From: Dyella psychrodurans
GTDB lineage: Bacteria; Pseudomonadota; Gammaproteobacteria; Xanthomonadales; Rhodanobacteraceae
Assembly: GCF_003363265.1 (NCBI RefSeq)
Contig: NZ_QRBF01000001.1
Span: 434,001 to 498,000, forward strand
Direction of reading: 5' to 3'
DNA length: 64,000 nucleotides
Under the pieces are notes generated by a model. It ran no database searches. It was given only the letters and a program-made list of their open reading frames with translations, and had not been told where the DNA came from. A program made the position numbers and the translations under genes. Positions 51,286-59,762 of this stretch are shown here, piece after piece (positions within the stretch are counted from its first letter, which is position 1; every line of letters begins with the position of its first letter).

Positions 51286-52077
51286 ATGTCCGATCTCAAT
51301 TTCAGCTGCACGCAATGCGGCAAATGCTGCCATAACCTAAGACTCCCACTCACGTGCCAAGAGGCTGTCGCCTGGCTGCAGCGGGGTGGCAACGTCGAAC
51401 TGCTGTGCGAGGCGGTTCCCTGGGTGGTTGAACCCGCGGCATCAGATGCCTTGGCGATGCATAAGCGTCAACGCTCCTTTCCCGCCTGGAGCGGGGAGCT
51501 TCCCATTCGTGTCATCGTCGTACTCGCAGCGACGTTCAAGGGTGCCTGCCCTCACCTTGGCAGCGACATGCGATGCGGCATCTACGACAGCAGACCGCAT
51601 GTTTGTCGCATTTACCCAGCCGAAGTGAACCCCTTCCTATCCTTATCGCCCAGCCATAAACAGTGCCCGCCGGAAGCGTGGACCTCCCCTACTCCTTTTG
51701 TGCGTGACAACCAGGTTGTGGACGCGCAGACGCAGCTGCATATTTCACTGCTACGTCATGGCGACCAGCTCGATATAGCGGTCAAGGCGTGGGCCTGCGA
51801 AGCATTGGATATCCAGAGTGCGAGCCTGTCGAATGAAGGGTACATGGCTCACTGCCCTTCCTCCGAAGCGCTCCTGTCCGTATTGCAGCAAACTCCCTCC
51901 ATCGCGGATGGCAGGTCGTCGCGTAGCCAATGGTCGATGGTGACGAATCAAGCCGCAACGTTTGATGCGCTATGTTTGGCCGGTGCAAAGTCCATGTACG
52001 CGAGCGCATCCGCAGACGGACCATCTCGTTACCTGGGCTTTCGTCCCGATGCCCCACTGCAGGAGCAACTGGCTTGA
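51286..52077 (+). CDS. YkgJ-family cysteine-cluster (Zn/Fe) protein
   Basis: 263 residues. N-terminal CTQCGKCCHNLRLPL cluster, then GACPHLGSDMRCGIYDSRPHVCRIYP, the CxxCxxCC…C…C…RPxxCRxYP pattern of YkgJ proteins, which bind zinc or iron. The C-terminal 110 residues are extra and not recognised. Directly behind a SigF-type promoter and 41 bp ahead of a secreted hydrolase gene. Confidence 0.85.
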   Translation: MSDLNFSCTQCGKCCHNLRLPLTCQEAVAWLQRGGNVELLCEAVPWVVEPAASDALAMHKRQRSFPAWSGELPIRVIVVLAATFKGACPHLGSDMRCGIYDSRPHVCRIYPAEVNPFLSLSPSHKQCPPEAWTSPTPFVRDNQVVDAQTQLHISLLRHGDQLDIAVKAWACEALDIQSASLSNEGYMAHCPSSEALLSVLQQTPSIADGRSSRSQWSMVTNQAATFDALCLAGAKSMYASASADGPSRYLGFRPDAPLQEQLA

Positions 52078-52118
52078 GCAACTTCCGACAGAGTCACAAA
52101 CCCTTAACAGGAGTTCAC

Positions 52119-52898
52119 ATGCGTCCGGTACTCGTTCTTATCGCGTCCGTGCTTCTCGCCCTAAGCAGCATGACGACATCCAGGTTTGCCACGGCGGCCA
52201 CCACGTTGTCGTCTCCGGCCATAGCGATGTCAAATGTGACCTTCAAAGCGAGCGATGGCGTGGAGATTTATGGCAGGTACTACCGTGCGGCCTCGCCACG
52301 CGCGCTGATTGTGCTTTTTCATCAGGCCCATTCCAGCAAAGACGAATATAAGACCATTGCCCCGCGGCTCGCGGCGGCCGGATATAGCGCACTGGCCATC
52401 GATCAACGTTCCGGCGGCAATCTTTATGGTCCCAATCAAACGGTTGAAGCACTAGGGCATTCCGCAGACTATCTGGATGCCCAGCGCGATCTCGAAGCCG
52501 CCCTCTCATTCGCTGAAACGCAGAAACTTCCCGTCATTCTCTGGGGTAGCAGTTATTCCGCGTCGCTGACCGTGGTGGTGGCTTCGGAACACGTCAATGA
52601 GATCCGCGCCCTAGCCGTTTTCTCTCCCGGCGAATATTTTGACCAATCTCCCACCATGATTCGCACCGCCGCGGCGAAAATCACCGTTCCATTCTTTGTC
52701 ACTTCTTCGAAAGACGCCGAGGAGATCGCCGCGGCTAAAGCCATTCTGGCTGCCTCGCCCTCGACACTGAAGGTTCAGTATGTTCCAACCACCGGCGGCG
52801 TCCATGGATCATCCACCCTGATCAAAAGTCGCGATCCCGAGGGCGCCGAAGACAATTGGAAGGCCATCCTGGGGTTCCTTTCGCGACTTAATCTCTAA
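52119..52898 (+). CDS. Secreted alpha/beta hydrolase
   Basis: 259 residues from the ATG at 52119 (aacaggag upstream). Signal peptide (PVLVLIASVLLALSSMTTSR, ending near TAAT). Dienelactone-hydrolase-like fold with LIVLFHQAHSSKDEY, ILWGSSYSASLTVV (nucleophile serine) and GGVHGSSTL with the likely histidine. The substrate is unknown. Probably co-transcribed with the YkgJ-like gene. Confidence 0.8.
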   Translation: MRPVLVLIASVLLALSSMTTSRFATAATTLSSPAIAMSNVTFKASDGVEIYGRYYRAASPRALIVLFHQAHSSKDEYKTIAPRLAAAGYSALAIDQRSGGNLYGPNQTVEALGHSADYLDAQRDLEAALSFAETQKLPVILWGSSYSASLTVVVASEHVNEIRALAVFSPGEYFDQSPTMIRTAAAKITVPFFVTSSKDAEEIAAAKAILAASPSTLKVQYVPTTGGVHGSSTLIKSRDPEGAEDNWKAILGFLSRLNL

Positions 52899-52948
52899 GC
52901 CGAGCAGAACATCGCGTACGTCGCACGGTAGCGGACGAGCGACGTTAC

Positions 52949-53818
52949 TTAGCGTGCCAACGCACTGATAGCCTCTCCATACCACCCGAGCGCTATGCCT
53001 TCCGCGAGCAATCGGCTGAAGCGTCGTGTCATGACATACCTGGCCGCGCGCAGCGTCGCGGCCGGTTTCTTGGCCAGCTCATGCGCAATCTCGGCTGCCC
53101 TTGCCTTCGCTTGATCGCCGGACGCCGTCAGTTCCGCAATGGCGCCGAACGTATGGGCGTCGACCGCACTCAGTCGCTTGCTCAACATCAGATAGGAACG
53201 TGCGCGATTGATACCAAAGAGCTCCTGCCAGACCACGTGGATACCATCCCCCGGCGCCACATTGCCGTGCATGTGCGGGTCCTCAAACCACGCGTTCTCC
53301 GCCGAGATGACCACGTCAGCCAGAAAGGCGACTTCGGAGTGTAAGAGCGCCGGCCCATTGACAGCGGCCACCACTGGGATGTCAACGTCGATGAGCGACT
53401 GGATCATGCGCCGACCACGCGCAGCCACCTCCAGCCAACCTAGCGAACGGCTGAGGTCACCGAAGGTTTTGAAATCCACGTCCTTGATGAAGTAATCGCC
53501 TGCGCCCTCGATGACCAGTACGCGGCTATCTGGATCAAGACTCACTTCGACGAACGCTGCGGCGAGCTCCTCATACGCGTCCAGCGTGAGAATGAAGGCG
53601 CTGCCCTGCGTGTTAAGCGTAAGCGTAACTACACCATCGAGCGAACGACGGAGCGCAAAGGTTTTGTAGCTACGCTTGGCTCCAGCGACCATGGACATGG
53701 CTCCGTTAGGGGTGGCGGCTGCTAAGGCCGCACCTGTGATGCTTAAACCGGCGGCTGCAGCGGCCGTCACGCTCTTGCGCAACATGTCTCGCCGGCTCAT
53801 CACGTTTTGATCAGTCAT
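52949..53818 (-). CDS. Tat-exported enoyl-CoA hydratase/isomerase-family protein
   Basis: 289 residues from the ATG at 53818. A twin-arginine signal (SRRDMLRKSVTAAAAAGLS) precedes a crotonase fold: VLVIEGAGDYFIKDVDFKTF, PVVAAVNGPALLHSEVAFLA (oxyanion-hole region) and FEDPHMHGNVAPGDGIHVVW. Crotonases normally act on CoA esters in the cytosol, so a periplasmic one is odd. The usual catalytic glutamates are not in the standard places, so the activity is uncertain. Two genes run leftward: epoxide-hydrolase-like protein, then this one. Confidence 0.8.
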   Translation of the reverse strand: MTDQNVMSRRDMLRKSVTAAAAAGLSITGAALAAATPNGAMSMVAGAKRSYKTFALRRSLDGVVTLTLNTQGSAFILTLDAYEELAAAFVEVSLDPDSRVLVIEGAGDYFIKDVDFKTFGDLSRSLGWLEVAARGRRMIQSLIDVDIPVVAAVNGPALLHSEVAFLADVVISAENAWFEDPHMHGNVAPGDGIHVVWQELFGINRARSYLMLSKRLSAVDAHTFGAIAELTASGDQAKARAAEIAHELAKKPAATLRAARYVMTRRFSRLLAEGIALGWYGEAISALAR

Positions 53819-53923
53819 GTAGAAATTCCTTGCTTTGATGTGCGCGGCGATAAATGCCCGCGCCTTGAAAAGCGTCGCGTCAGGACCGATGCACAACCAT
53901 CGGCCCTAACGGCGGTCTACCTG

Positions 53924-54889
53924 TTATTCCTGTCCGTAGGAACGAATGATTTGGTCGGCGATGCCCGAGGCATCTTCTTCGAGTGCAAAGTGTCCGGTGT
54001 CGAAGAAGTGAATCTCGGCCTTCGGCAAGTCGCGCTTGTAAGCTTCGGCGCCCGGCGGAAGGAAGATCTGGTCGTTCTTCCCCCACACGATGAGTGCTTT
54101 CGGCTGGTACTTCTTGAAGTACGCCTGCCATGTCGGATACTGATCGAGGTTAGTGTGGTAGTTGATAATCAGGGCGCGTTGAATACGCTTGCTGTCGGGG
54201 TTCTGCAGCGTCTGCAAGTCCGCTTTCCATGCATCGGGGTCAAGGTCAGCCGCGTTACGAACGCCGGTGCGATACATCAATTCGGTGAACTGCGGCTCGA
54301 CAGTACTGTCTGCAAACTGTTTACCGGCAGGGGTCAACTCACCCTCAAGGCTCCGGATACCTTTGATGTTATCGGCCGAGAGGCCGTCCAGATACGCATT
54401 TGCGTTTTGAATAATGAAGCCGCGAACCCAATCCGGATGATGCACTGCCATGCGAAACCCAACGGGGCCACCGAAGTCTTGCATGTAGATGATGAAGTGT
54501 TTCAGGCTCATTTTCTGAACAAATCCTTCTGTCACCGTGGTGAGATTGGCGAACGTCGGCTCAAACACAGCCTCCGAAGGAGCATCGCTATTGCCCGAGC
54601 CGGGATAGTCCGGTGCTACGACATGGAAGTACGGCGACAGCAATGGAAGGAGGTCACGGTACATGTGCGAGGATGACGGGAAACCGTGCAGCAACAGTAT
54701 CGTCGGCTTGCTCGAATCGCCTGCTTCGCGATAAAAAATCTTAATTCCGTTGACGTCGACCGTGTGATAGCGAACGGCGATCGTTGCCGTAGAAATGAGT
54801 GCATTGGGATGCGCCGCGACAGCAGGCGTTCCAGTCACGCCGAGCATCGCAGCGAGAACGGAGGTTCGTAGAAAGGCGTTCAAGCCCAT
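53924..54889 (-). CDS. Secreted epoxide hydrolase / haloalkane dehalogenase-like protein
   Basis: 321 residues from the ATG at 54889; a TTG at 54907 is the alternative. Signal peptide (LNAFLRTSVLAAMLGVTGTP, ending AVAAH). Motifs: ILLLHGFPSSSHMYRDLLP (oxyanion), IIYMQDFGGPVGFRMA (Asp nucleophile), and DTGHFALEEDA (His base). The aspartate nucleophile fits epoxide hydrolases or dehalogenases, not esterases. It is divergent from a LysR gene 267 bp away, its likely regulator. Confidence 0.87.
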   Translation of the reverse strand: MGLNAFLRTSVLAAMLGVTGTPAVAAHPNALISTATIAVRYHTVDVNGIKIFYREAGDSSKPTILLLHGFPSSSHMYRDLLPLLSPYFHVVAPDYPGSGNSDAPSEAVFEPTFANLTTVTEGFVQKMSLKHFIIYMQDFGGPVGFRMAVHHPDWVRGFIIQNANAYLDGLSADNIKGIRSLEGELTPAGKQFADSTVEPQFTELMYRTGVRNAADLDPDAWKADLQTLQNPDSKRIQRALIINYHTNLDQYPTWQAYFKKYQPKALIVWGKNDQIFLPPGAEAYKRDLPKAEIHFFDTGHFALEEDASGIADQIIRSYGQE

Positions 54890-55156
54890 GACAAAAGTGC
54901 TCTCCAAGGGTGAAAGATTCGATCAGTAGCCGACTGTGAAATGACTGCGGTTGTTCTGGCCATCACCTGCTAAGACAGGTACCGTCACATTCCCGAGCAC
55001 CTTGAAAGCGATCGCTGTCCGAAGGACCAGTGTGAGTGGACGATGCACCATCGCGGTAAAGTCTCCGTTTTCGATGGCCACAAGATTAGAGACACCTCAT
55101 TGTCCTTATAAGACGGCTAGTTTCAGTTTTACTAATCACTTAAAGTGAACAATAAG

Positions 55157-56089
55157 ATGTCGACGACCTTAAGTTCCATCAATCTCAATCGCTTCGCCGT
55201 CTTCGTTGCGGTGGTAGAGGCCGGATCACTCACGAGGGCGGCCTCGCGTCTTGGCATCGCCAAAACGATGGTGAGTGCACACCTGCAGCGACTCGAGACA
55301 GAAATCGGAGCGAGCCTTCTGGTGCGTACGACGCGAAGGCTTCACCTCACCGAAGCAGGCGAAATGTTCTATGAGGCTGCCCGGATAATCGTTCGAGAAG
55401 CCGAAGAAGCCGTCAACGCGATTGGACAGAGCGCCAACAATCCACGAGGCACTTTACGGATCACCGCCCCCGTTGACTATGGAGCTACTGTGATAGCTCC
55501 GCTGGCGATAGCCATGCAGCAGCGGTATCCGGCGCTTAAGATTGATTTGCTGACAGGAGACAGACTCTTTGATCTGATCGCAGAGGGCATCGATGTCGCG
55601 ATACGCCTTGGGCGTTTGGCCGATTCGACTCTGCAAGCCGTGCAATTGGGACGTGTGGAAGAGTGGCTTGTCGCGGCTCCGGGTGTTCTGCCAGCCAAGA
55701 TCAAGACTACAAGTCCGAAGGACCTGACCGACTTGCCATTCATTGGCCTGTCGATACTCCCCCGCCCTACCACATGGCGATTTGAACGAGATGGACAGAG
55801 CAAACAGACCGTGACGTTTTCCGCATCTTTCACAGTCAATACGGCCCACGCTGCACGTGCGGCCGTGCTTGCCGGCGGCGGCCTGGCTGTTCTGCCAGAT
55901 TTCTCGATCGCTCAAGATGTGGAAGAAGGTCGATTGGTACGGGTGTTGCCGAAATGGAAGTTGCCGGGAGGCGGCATCTTTGCCGTGTACCCCATGGCCA
56001 AGTTCAGGCCACAAAAAATTCGGGTCTTCGTGGACGCGCTTAAAGCGGAAATAGAACAATCAGGCAGAGGTGTGTCACGTGTGCGGTGA
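55157..56089 (+). CDS. LysR-family transcriptional regulator
   Basis: 310 residues from the ATG at 55157; a GTG at 55145 adds 4 residues. HTH SLTRAASRLGIAKTMVSAHL followed by the linker helix and a full effector domain (ITAPVDYGATVIAPLAIAMQ, GIDVAIRLGRLADSTLQAVQ) of the DsdC/PecT-like CrgA branch. Probably controls the divergent hydrolase pair. Confidence 0.9.
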   Translation: MSTTLSSINLNRFAVFVAVVEAGSLTRAASRLGIAKTMVSAHLQRLETEIGASLLVRTTRRLHLTEAGEMFYEAARIIVREAEEAVNAIGQSANNPRGTLRITAPVDYGATVIAPLAIAMQQRYPALKIDLLTGDRLFDLIAEGIDVAIRLGRLADSTLQAVQLGRVEEWLVAAPGVLPAKIKTTSPKDLTDLPFIGLSILPRPTTWRFERDGQSKQTVTFSASFTVNTAHAARAAVLAGGGLAVLPDFSIAQDVEEGRLVRVLPKWKLPGGGIFAVYPMAKFRPQKIRVFVDALKAEIEQSGRGVSRVR

Positions 56090-56148
56090 CGTGACATTAC
56101 ATCACTGATCATGCATCGAACGTAGCAGCCGAGTGGTTACTTGTCCGA

Positions 56149-56898
56149 TCACCCAATCGCAGCGACAAGCCCTTCGGCCACCCATGCTGCCAGGAATTCT
56201 CCCGCCGCAGAGGCGCCGTGATTATCCCCGAGAAGGTGAGCGAGATTGCCGCACAGTTCGGCGAACGATGCACCATTCGAGACGTGATTGAGCGCGCGCA
56301 TTTCAAGCTCATCGATCGTTTGGAAACGGCAACGATGCCCTTCTCGCCAAACCCGAATGGCCGCCACGTCCGCGAAGTATTCGACGGCGGGAGGCACCTT
56401 TTCGGACGCCATTGCGGACCATAGCGCACCGCAATTGCTCCGCACGGCGAACACACGCAGGGTTGGCACGAAATGGATCCTGGCGTGGTCCCAGTCGATA
56501 TCTTTGATCATCGTTTCGGTAGTTACCGCCATGCCGTCCGGACCATCAAACGCGCGACGCAGGGTCCAATCCAACAACGCCAATTCTCCGACTTCGGGGC
56601 TATCGGGATAGAGCGCATCCAGCGTGTCCGCAAAGTGCGCACCGTAGTCACTGATCGTCCAGCTGACGGGTGGATGGGTTTCGATGTAACGACGCACGCC
56701 ATCATGAAACTGGTCATCTCCCAACCATGCCCAGGTACGCTCAAAGGTTTCACGCATGCACTCTTCCAACTGAGCGCGGTAGGCGTGATGGTAGACAGCC
56801 AACCCCGGAGTAGCGCCTGTGGGGACGTACTGATCGAGGACGTTGGGACCGTCCACCAAAAAGGAGCAAAACTGTCGCTGCATGTCCAGGAGGCTCAT
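56149..56898 (-). CDS. bufC2: Bufferin maturation partner BufC2 (DUF2063)
   Basis: 249 residues from the ATG at 56898, in an ATGA overlap with bufB2. DUF2063 start (LLDMQRQFCSFLVDGPNVLD, GLAVYHHAYRAQLEECMRET, FERTWAWLGDDQFHDGVRRY). Divergent in sequence from BufC1 and of the type that pairs with six-cysteine BufA2 precursors. Should recruit the BufA2 precursor to BufB2. Confidence 0.88.
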   Translation of the reverse strand: MSLLDMQRQFCSFLVDGPNVLDQYVPTGATPGLAVYHHAYRAQLEECMRETFERTWAWLGDDQFHDGVRRYIETHPPVSWTISDYGAHFADTLDALYPDSPEVGELALLDWTLRRAFDGPDGMAVTTETMIKDIDWDHARIHFVPTLRVFAVRSNCGALWSAMASEKVPPAVEYFADVAAIRVWREGHRCRFQTIDELEMRALNHVSNGASFAELCGNLAHLLGDNHGASAAGEFLAAWVAEGLVAAIG

Positions 56899-57746
56899 GC
56901 GAAACACTCCTCCGACTGACACGCTGCGGAGGCCACCGTTCGCGCGATGTTCAATTCATCGAGCAATTCGCTCAGCGGCGGGATATTGTCGTCGCGCTCA
57001 ATCATGCTCGCGACCGAACCAAATCGTTCGCAGGCTGCACGGTAAACGGACCACACTGCGTTAGGGACAGGCTGATCGTGTGTATCGATGAGGCGATTCT
57101 CTCCCTGACTGTGACCGGCCAAATGCATCTGTCTCACATAGCCCTTGGGAATAGCAGAGAGGTACTGGTAGGGATTAAAGCCTTGATTGACGCCACTCAC
57201 GTAAATGTTGTTGACGTCCAATAATAAATAGCACCCTGCCCGGCGACACAATTCGGCGAGAAACTCTGGCTCGCTGTAGTCGGCCTGTGAGTAGCTCAGA
57301 TACGTCGAGGGGTTTTCCAGAAGAATCGGCCGCTGCAGGAAATCCTGCACCTGATTCACGTTGGCGCAGGCCACATCCATGGCCTCATTCGTGTAAGGAA
57401 GTGGGAGCAAGTCATGGGAGTTGAATCCGCCCACACCTGTCCAGCACAGGTGATCGGAGACCCAAAGCGGCTGTATGCGCTCAGCCAGGTCTTTCAACCG
57501 CCGAAGATAATCGAGCTTCAGCCCGTCGGCCGAACCAATCGACAATGACACACCGTGCATCGCGACGGGATAGTGCGCCCGTACTGCTTCCAGAATGGCG
57601 AGCGGCTTGCCTCCTTGCACCATGAAGTTCTCGGAAATTACCTCGACAAAATCGACCGAAACTTGGCCGTCAAGGAATTCCTGGTAGTGCACAGGGCGCA
57701 AACCTAGGCCGAATCCTTCGAAAGCAGGTAAGTCAAGCGTACGCAT
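56895..57746 (-). CDS. bufB2: Bufferin-modifying iron enzyme BufB2 (DUF692)
   Basis: 283 residues from the ATG at 57746. DUF692 motifs: VAMHGVSLSIGS, VSDHLCWTG, PILLENPSTYLSY, YLLLDVNNIYVSGVNQG, RQMHLAGHSQG and DTHDQPV. Same multinuclear-iron TIM barrel as BufB1 but clearly a separate subfamily. It sits 54 bp after bufA2 and is coupled to bufC2. Confidence 0.9.
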   Translation of the reverse strand: MRTLDLPAFEGFGLGLRPVHYQEFLDGQVSVDFVEVISENFMVQGGKPLAILEAVRAHYPVAMHGVSLSIGSADGLKLDYLRRLKDLAERIQPLWVSDHLCWTGVGGFNSHDLLPLPYTNEAMDVACANVNQVQDFLQRPILLENPSTYLSYSQADYSEPEFLAELCRRAGCYLLLDVNNIYVSGVNQGFNPYQYLSAIPKGYVRQMHLAGHSQGENRLIDTHDQPVPNAVWSVYRAACERFGSVASMIERDDNIPPLSELLDELNIARTVASAACQSEECFA

Positions 57747-57800
57747 AGTGAATTCCCAGAAAAGAGAGCCCAACTGTAGGGAGCAGTCGGGCTCTGACGA

Positions 57801-58076
57801 TCACTTCGACGGAGCGGTCAGGCTGCCACCGGCTGCGTGGCATGCGCTGGCTGTCAAGTCTTTGAATCCTTGGCCCTTGCAGGAGTTCTGGCCTTTGCAA
57901 GCGTGATCGCCCGATTTGCAATCGGATTGTCCTTTGCACGCATTGACGCCGTAGCACGGCTGCGCCTGGTCGCCCGCCGCGGGCGACGCATGGGCCGGGC
58001 TCACCTGAGCGAGGCTGGCAAAAGCGATGAAAGCCGCGGCGGCCGCGAGGCTGGTACCACTGGAGAGCTTGATCAT
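57801..58076 (-). CDS. bufA2: Bufferin precursor BufA2 (six cysteines)
   Basis: 91 residues. Signal peptide (LAAAAAFIAFASLAQVSPAH, cleavage near AS). Cysteines at 41, 47, 53, 60, 66 and 79 in the pattern CYGVNACKGQSDCK, HACKGQNSCKGQGF and SACHA. The six-cysteine core with CKGQ repeats is the BufA2 type. Expected to bind copper after cysteine modification by BufB2/BufC2 in the same operon. Confidence 0.9.
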   Translation of the reverse strand: MIKLSSGTSLAAAAAFIAFASLAQVSPAHASPAAGDQAQPCYGVNACKGQSDCKSGDHACKGQNSCKGQGFKDLTASACHAAGGSLTAPSK

Positions 58077-58126
58077 GGGACAACTCCTACGTTGAAAGAA
58101 TGGGATGCCGTGATGGCATGGGGGAG

Positions 58127-58152
58127 TTCGTCGTCTTTTCTGAAGAAGTTAC
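58127..58152 (-). promoter_or_regulatory. SigF-type promoter of bufA2-bufB2-bufC2
   Basis: Minus strand GTAACT-N16-CGAA, 51 bp before the bufA2 ATG. Confidence 0.68.
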
Positions 58153-58273
58153 ACGGCACCCACAATCGACATGCCTGCAAGCAGGGCCGGAAGCGATCCC
58201 ACCTTTTGCACACCATCGATTGCTGTGTCACGGCACTGAGCATGTACTGCATCGGCCATGGGCCATTCGTCAT

Positions 58274-58300
58274 GTAACGACCGACAAGCGAGGCACGAAC
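58274..58300 (+). promoter_or_regulatory. SigF-type promoter of the metallopeptidase gene
   Basis: GTAACG-N16-CGAAC, 64 bp before the ATG, divergent from the bufA2 promoter. Confidence 0.6.
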
Positions 58301-58363
58301 ACTAACGAAGGGTTTTCTTTCTTGAGATAGGCCCGGGATATCGGCTGTGATCGCGGAGGTGAC

Positions 58364-59335
58364 ATGAAACGTCGGCGCTTTCTCCAATGGGCAGGTGGCT
58401 TGACCATCGCCGCATCGTCACCCTTGCGTGCTATCGCGCAATCCGATGACGATCCGCAGGACATTTACAACAGGCTGAAGCAATCACTCGATCTTCGTTT
58501 CGTTGTAGCAGGCGGAAACATCGATGTCGCCATTGCTGGAAATGCCTCCCCTCTCGACAAACACCGTATAGAAGTGTGGATACGCAGAAGTGCATCGGCC
58601 ATCGCGGCCTATTTCGGGCGCTTCTCCGTAGCGCATTGGAGCTTGCTCGTCACACTTAACGAAGGTGACCACATCGGTCCTGCTACAACCTGGGGACATC
58701 CAACATCCATGACGCACATCGCGTTGGGGCGAAACGTCAGCGAGAGCGCCCTGCACGATGACTGGGTGATGGTGCATGAAATGACACACCTGGCACTCCC
58801 AACACTGCCGCAACGCAATGCGTGGTTTATGGAGGGCAATGCGACGTACGTTGAACCCATTGCTCGCGCGCAATGGGGACAACTCACGCCGCAAGAGGTG
58901 TGGCGATGGGCCGTCGACGATATGCCCAAGGGACAACCGCACGACGGCGACGAAGGGCTCGATCACACCCATACCTGGGGCAGGACTTACTGGGGCGGCG
59001 CCATGTACTGGCTGCTTGCCGAAATTGCCATCTATAAGAACAGTGGTGGCCGATATCGCCTTCAGGACGCACTACGGGCCATCCATAGCGAAAGTGGCGG
59101 CAACACGTCATTTTGGAGCGTGGAGCAAACCATCCTCGTCGGAGACGCCGCCGTGCAAGGCGATACTCTGAGTTCGCTTTACCGAGAACTCAAGGATCGC
59201 CCAGTGGCGATTGATCTCCATGGCGCACTCCAGCAATTGGGCATTTCGGAAGTCGATGGTGCTATTCGCTTTGACGATCGTGCGCCGCTTGCCGAACTTC
59301 GACGTTCTATTACAACGCTACAAGCTCCAACGTAA
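58364..59335 (+). CDS. Exported gluzincin-type zinc metallopeptidase
   Basis: 323 residues. Basic start MKRRRFLQWAGGLTIAASSP suggests a Tat-like or Sec signal ending near AIAQ. The zinc site is VMVHEMTHLALP (His138, Glu139, His142) with the third ligand Glu157 in WFMEGNATYVEP, spacing typical of gluzincins (M1/M61-like). It is divergent from the second bufferin operon and has its own SigF-type promoter, so it may process BufA2 or clear metal-damaged periplasmic proteins; neither is proven. Confidence 0.85.
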   Translation: MKRRRFLQWAGGLTIAASSPLRAIAQSDDDPQDIYNRLKQSLDLRFVVAGGNIDVAIAGNASPLDKHRIEVWIRRSASAIAAYFGRFSVAHWSLLVTLNEGDHIGPATTWGHPTSMTHIALGRNVSESALHDDWVMVHEMTHLALPTLPQRNAWFMEGNATYVEPIARAQWGQLTPQEVWRWAVDDMPKGQPHDGDEGLDHTHTWGRTYWGGAMYWLLAEIAIYKNSGGRYRLQDALRAIHSESGGNTSFWSVEQTILVGDAAVQGDTLSSLYRELKDRPVAIDLHGALQQLGISEVDGAIRFDDRAPLAELRRSITTLQAPT

Positions 59336-59384
59336 CTCAGTTAAAGCTTCTCCCTACTTTCGTCTGACCGTTTGCGAAAGAGTT

Positions 59385-59411
59385 GTAACCCCGAGACATC
59401 GGCAAACGAAG
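59385..59411 (+). promoter_or_regulatory. SigF-type promoter of a short transcript
   Basis: GTAACC-N16-CGAAG, a full match to the motif, in a region without an annotated gene. Confidence 0.72.
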
Positions 59412-59470
59412 TGACTCAGCAAACCATTACCAAATCCTTCGTAAGGAAATAGGACAACCGCATAGCTGCG

Positions 59471-59599
59471 ATGTCTGCAAAGCCCCAGCCGTTTGCCGCG
59501 TGGACTTTAGTGCCTGCCGTGACTCATGAGCCTGAGTTGACGGTCCTGCGGGATGTTCCGGAGCCCCGGACATCCCCTTTGATGGCTGAGTCGACGTAA
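59471..59599 (+). CDS. Possible 42-residue peptide within the short transcript
   Basis: Frame from ATG at 59471 reads MSAKPQPFAAWTLVPAVTHE and ends LMAEST with a stop at 59597-59599. The nearest purine-rich site (aaggaaatagg) is about 20 bp upstream, too far for a normal start, and the frame runs through the hairpins. Low confidence as a gene. Confidence 0.25.
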   Translation: MSAKPQPFAAWTLVPAVTHEPELTVLRDVPEPRTSPLMAEST

Positions 59600-59638
59600 C
59601 GATACTCCCACCGTTACGCCGGCCCAGCCGTCTTTTTT
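59584..59638 (+). terminator. Strong rho-independent terminator
   Basis: GGCTGAGTCG…CGGCCCAGCC outer stem (one mismatch, one wobble) enclosing CGTAACG…CGTTACG, followed by seven T at 59632-59638. Confidence 0.8.
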
Positions 59639-59762
59639 TGTTCCCATCCGTTGGGCTGTGCTCTTTCGGTGCGAGCCAACGCGAGGTGGCCTGAAACGTC
59701 ACAACGGTATCTGATCACGTCCGGAGGAACCCAGTTACATAAGGACCATGCTTAAAGAGGGT

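Larger units (their letters stand above)
59418..59640 (+). ncRNA. Candidate SigF-dependent small RNA with three hairpins
   Basis: About 220 nt from the expected transcription start to a strong terminator. Hairpins in order: ACTCA-tgagcc-TGAGT (near 59522-59537), GGGATGTTCCGG-agcc-CCGGACATCCC (59550-59576, almost perfect), and the terminator. It could act as a regulatory RNA or as the mRNA of the 42-residue frame inside it. Confidence 0.55.

Noticed and set aside
53807-54676. 289-codon plus-strand frame
   Set aside because: Antisense to the epoxide-hydrolase-like gene with intact motifs.
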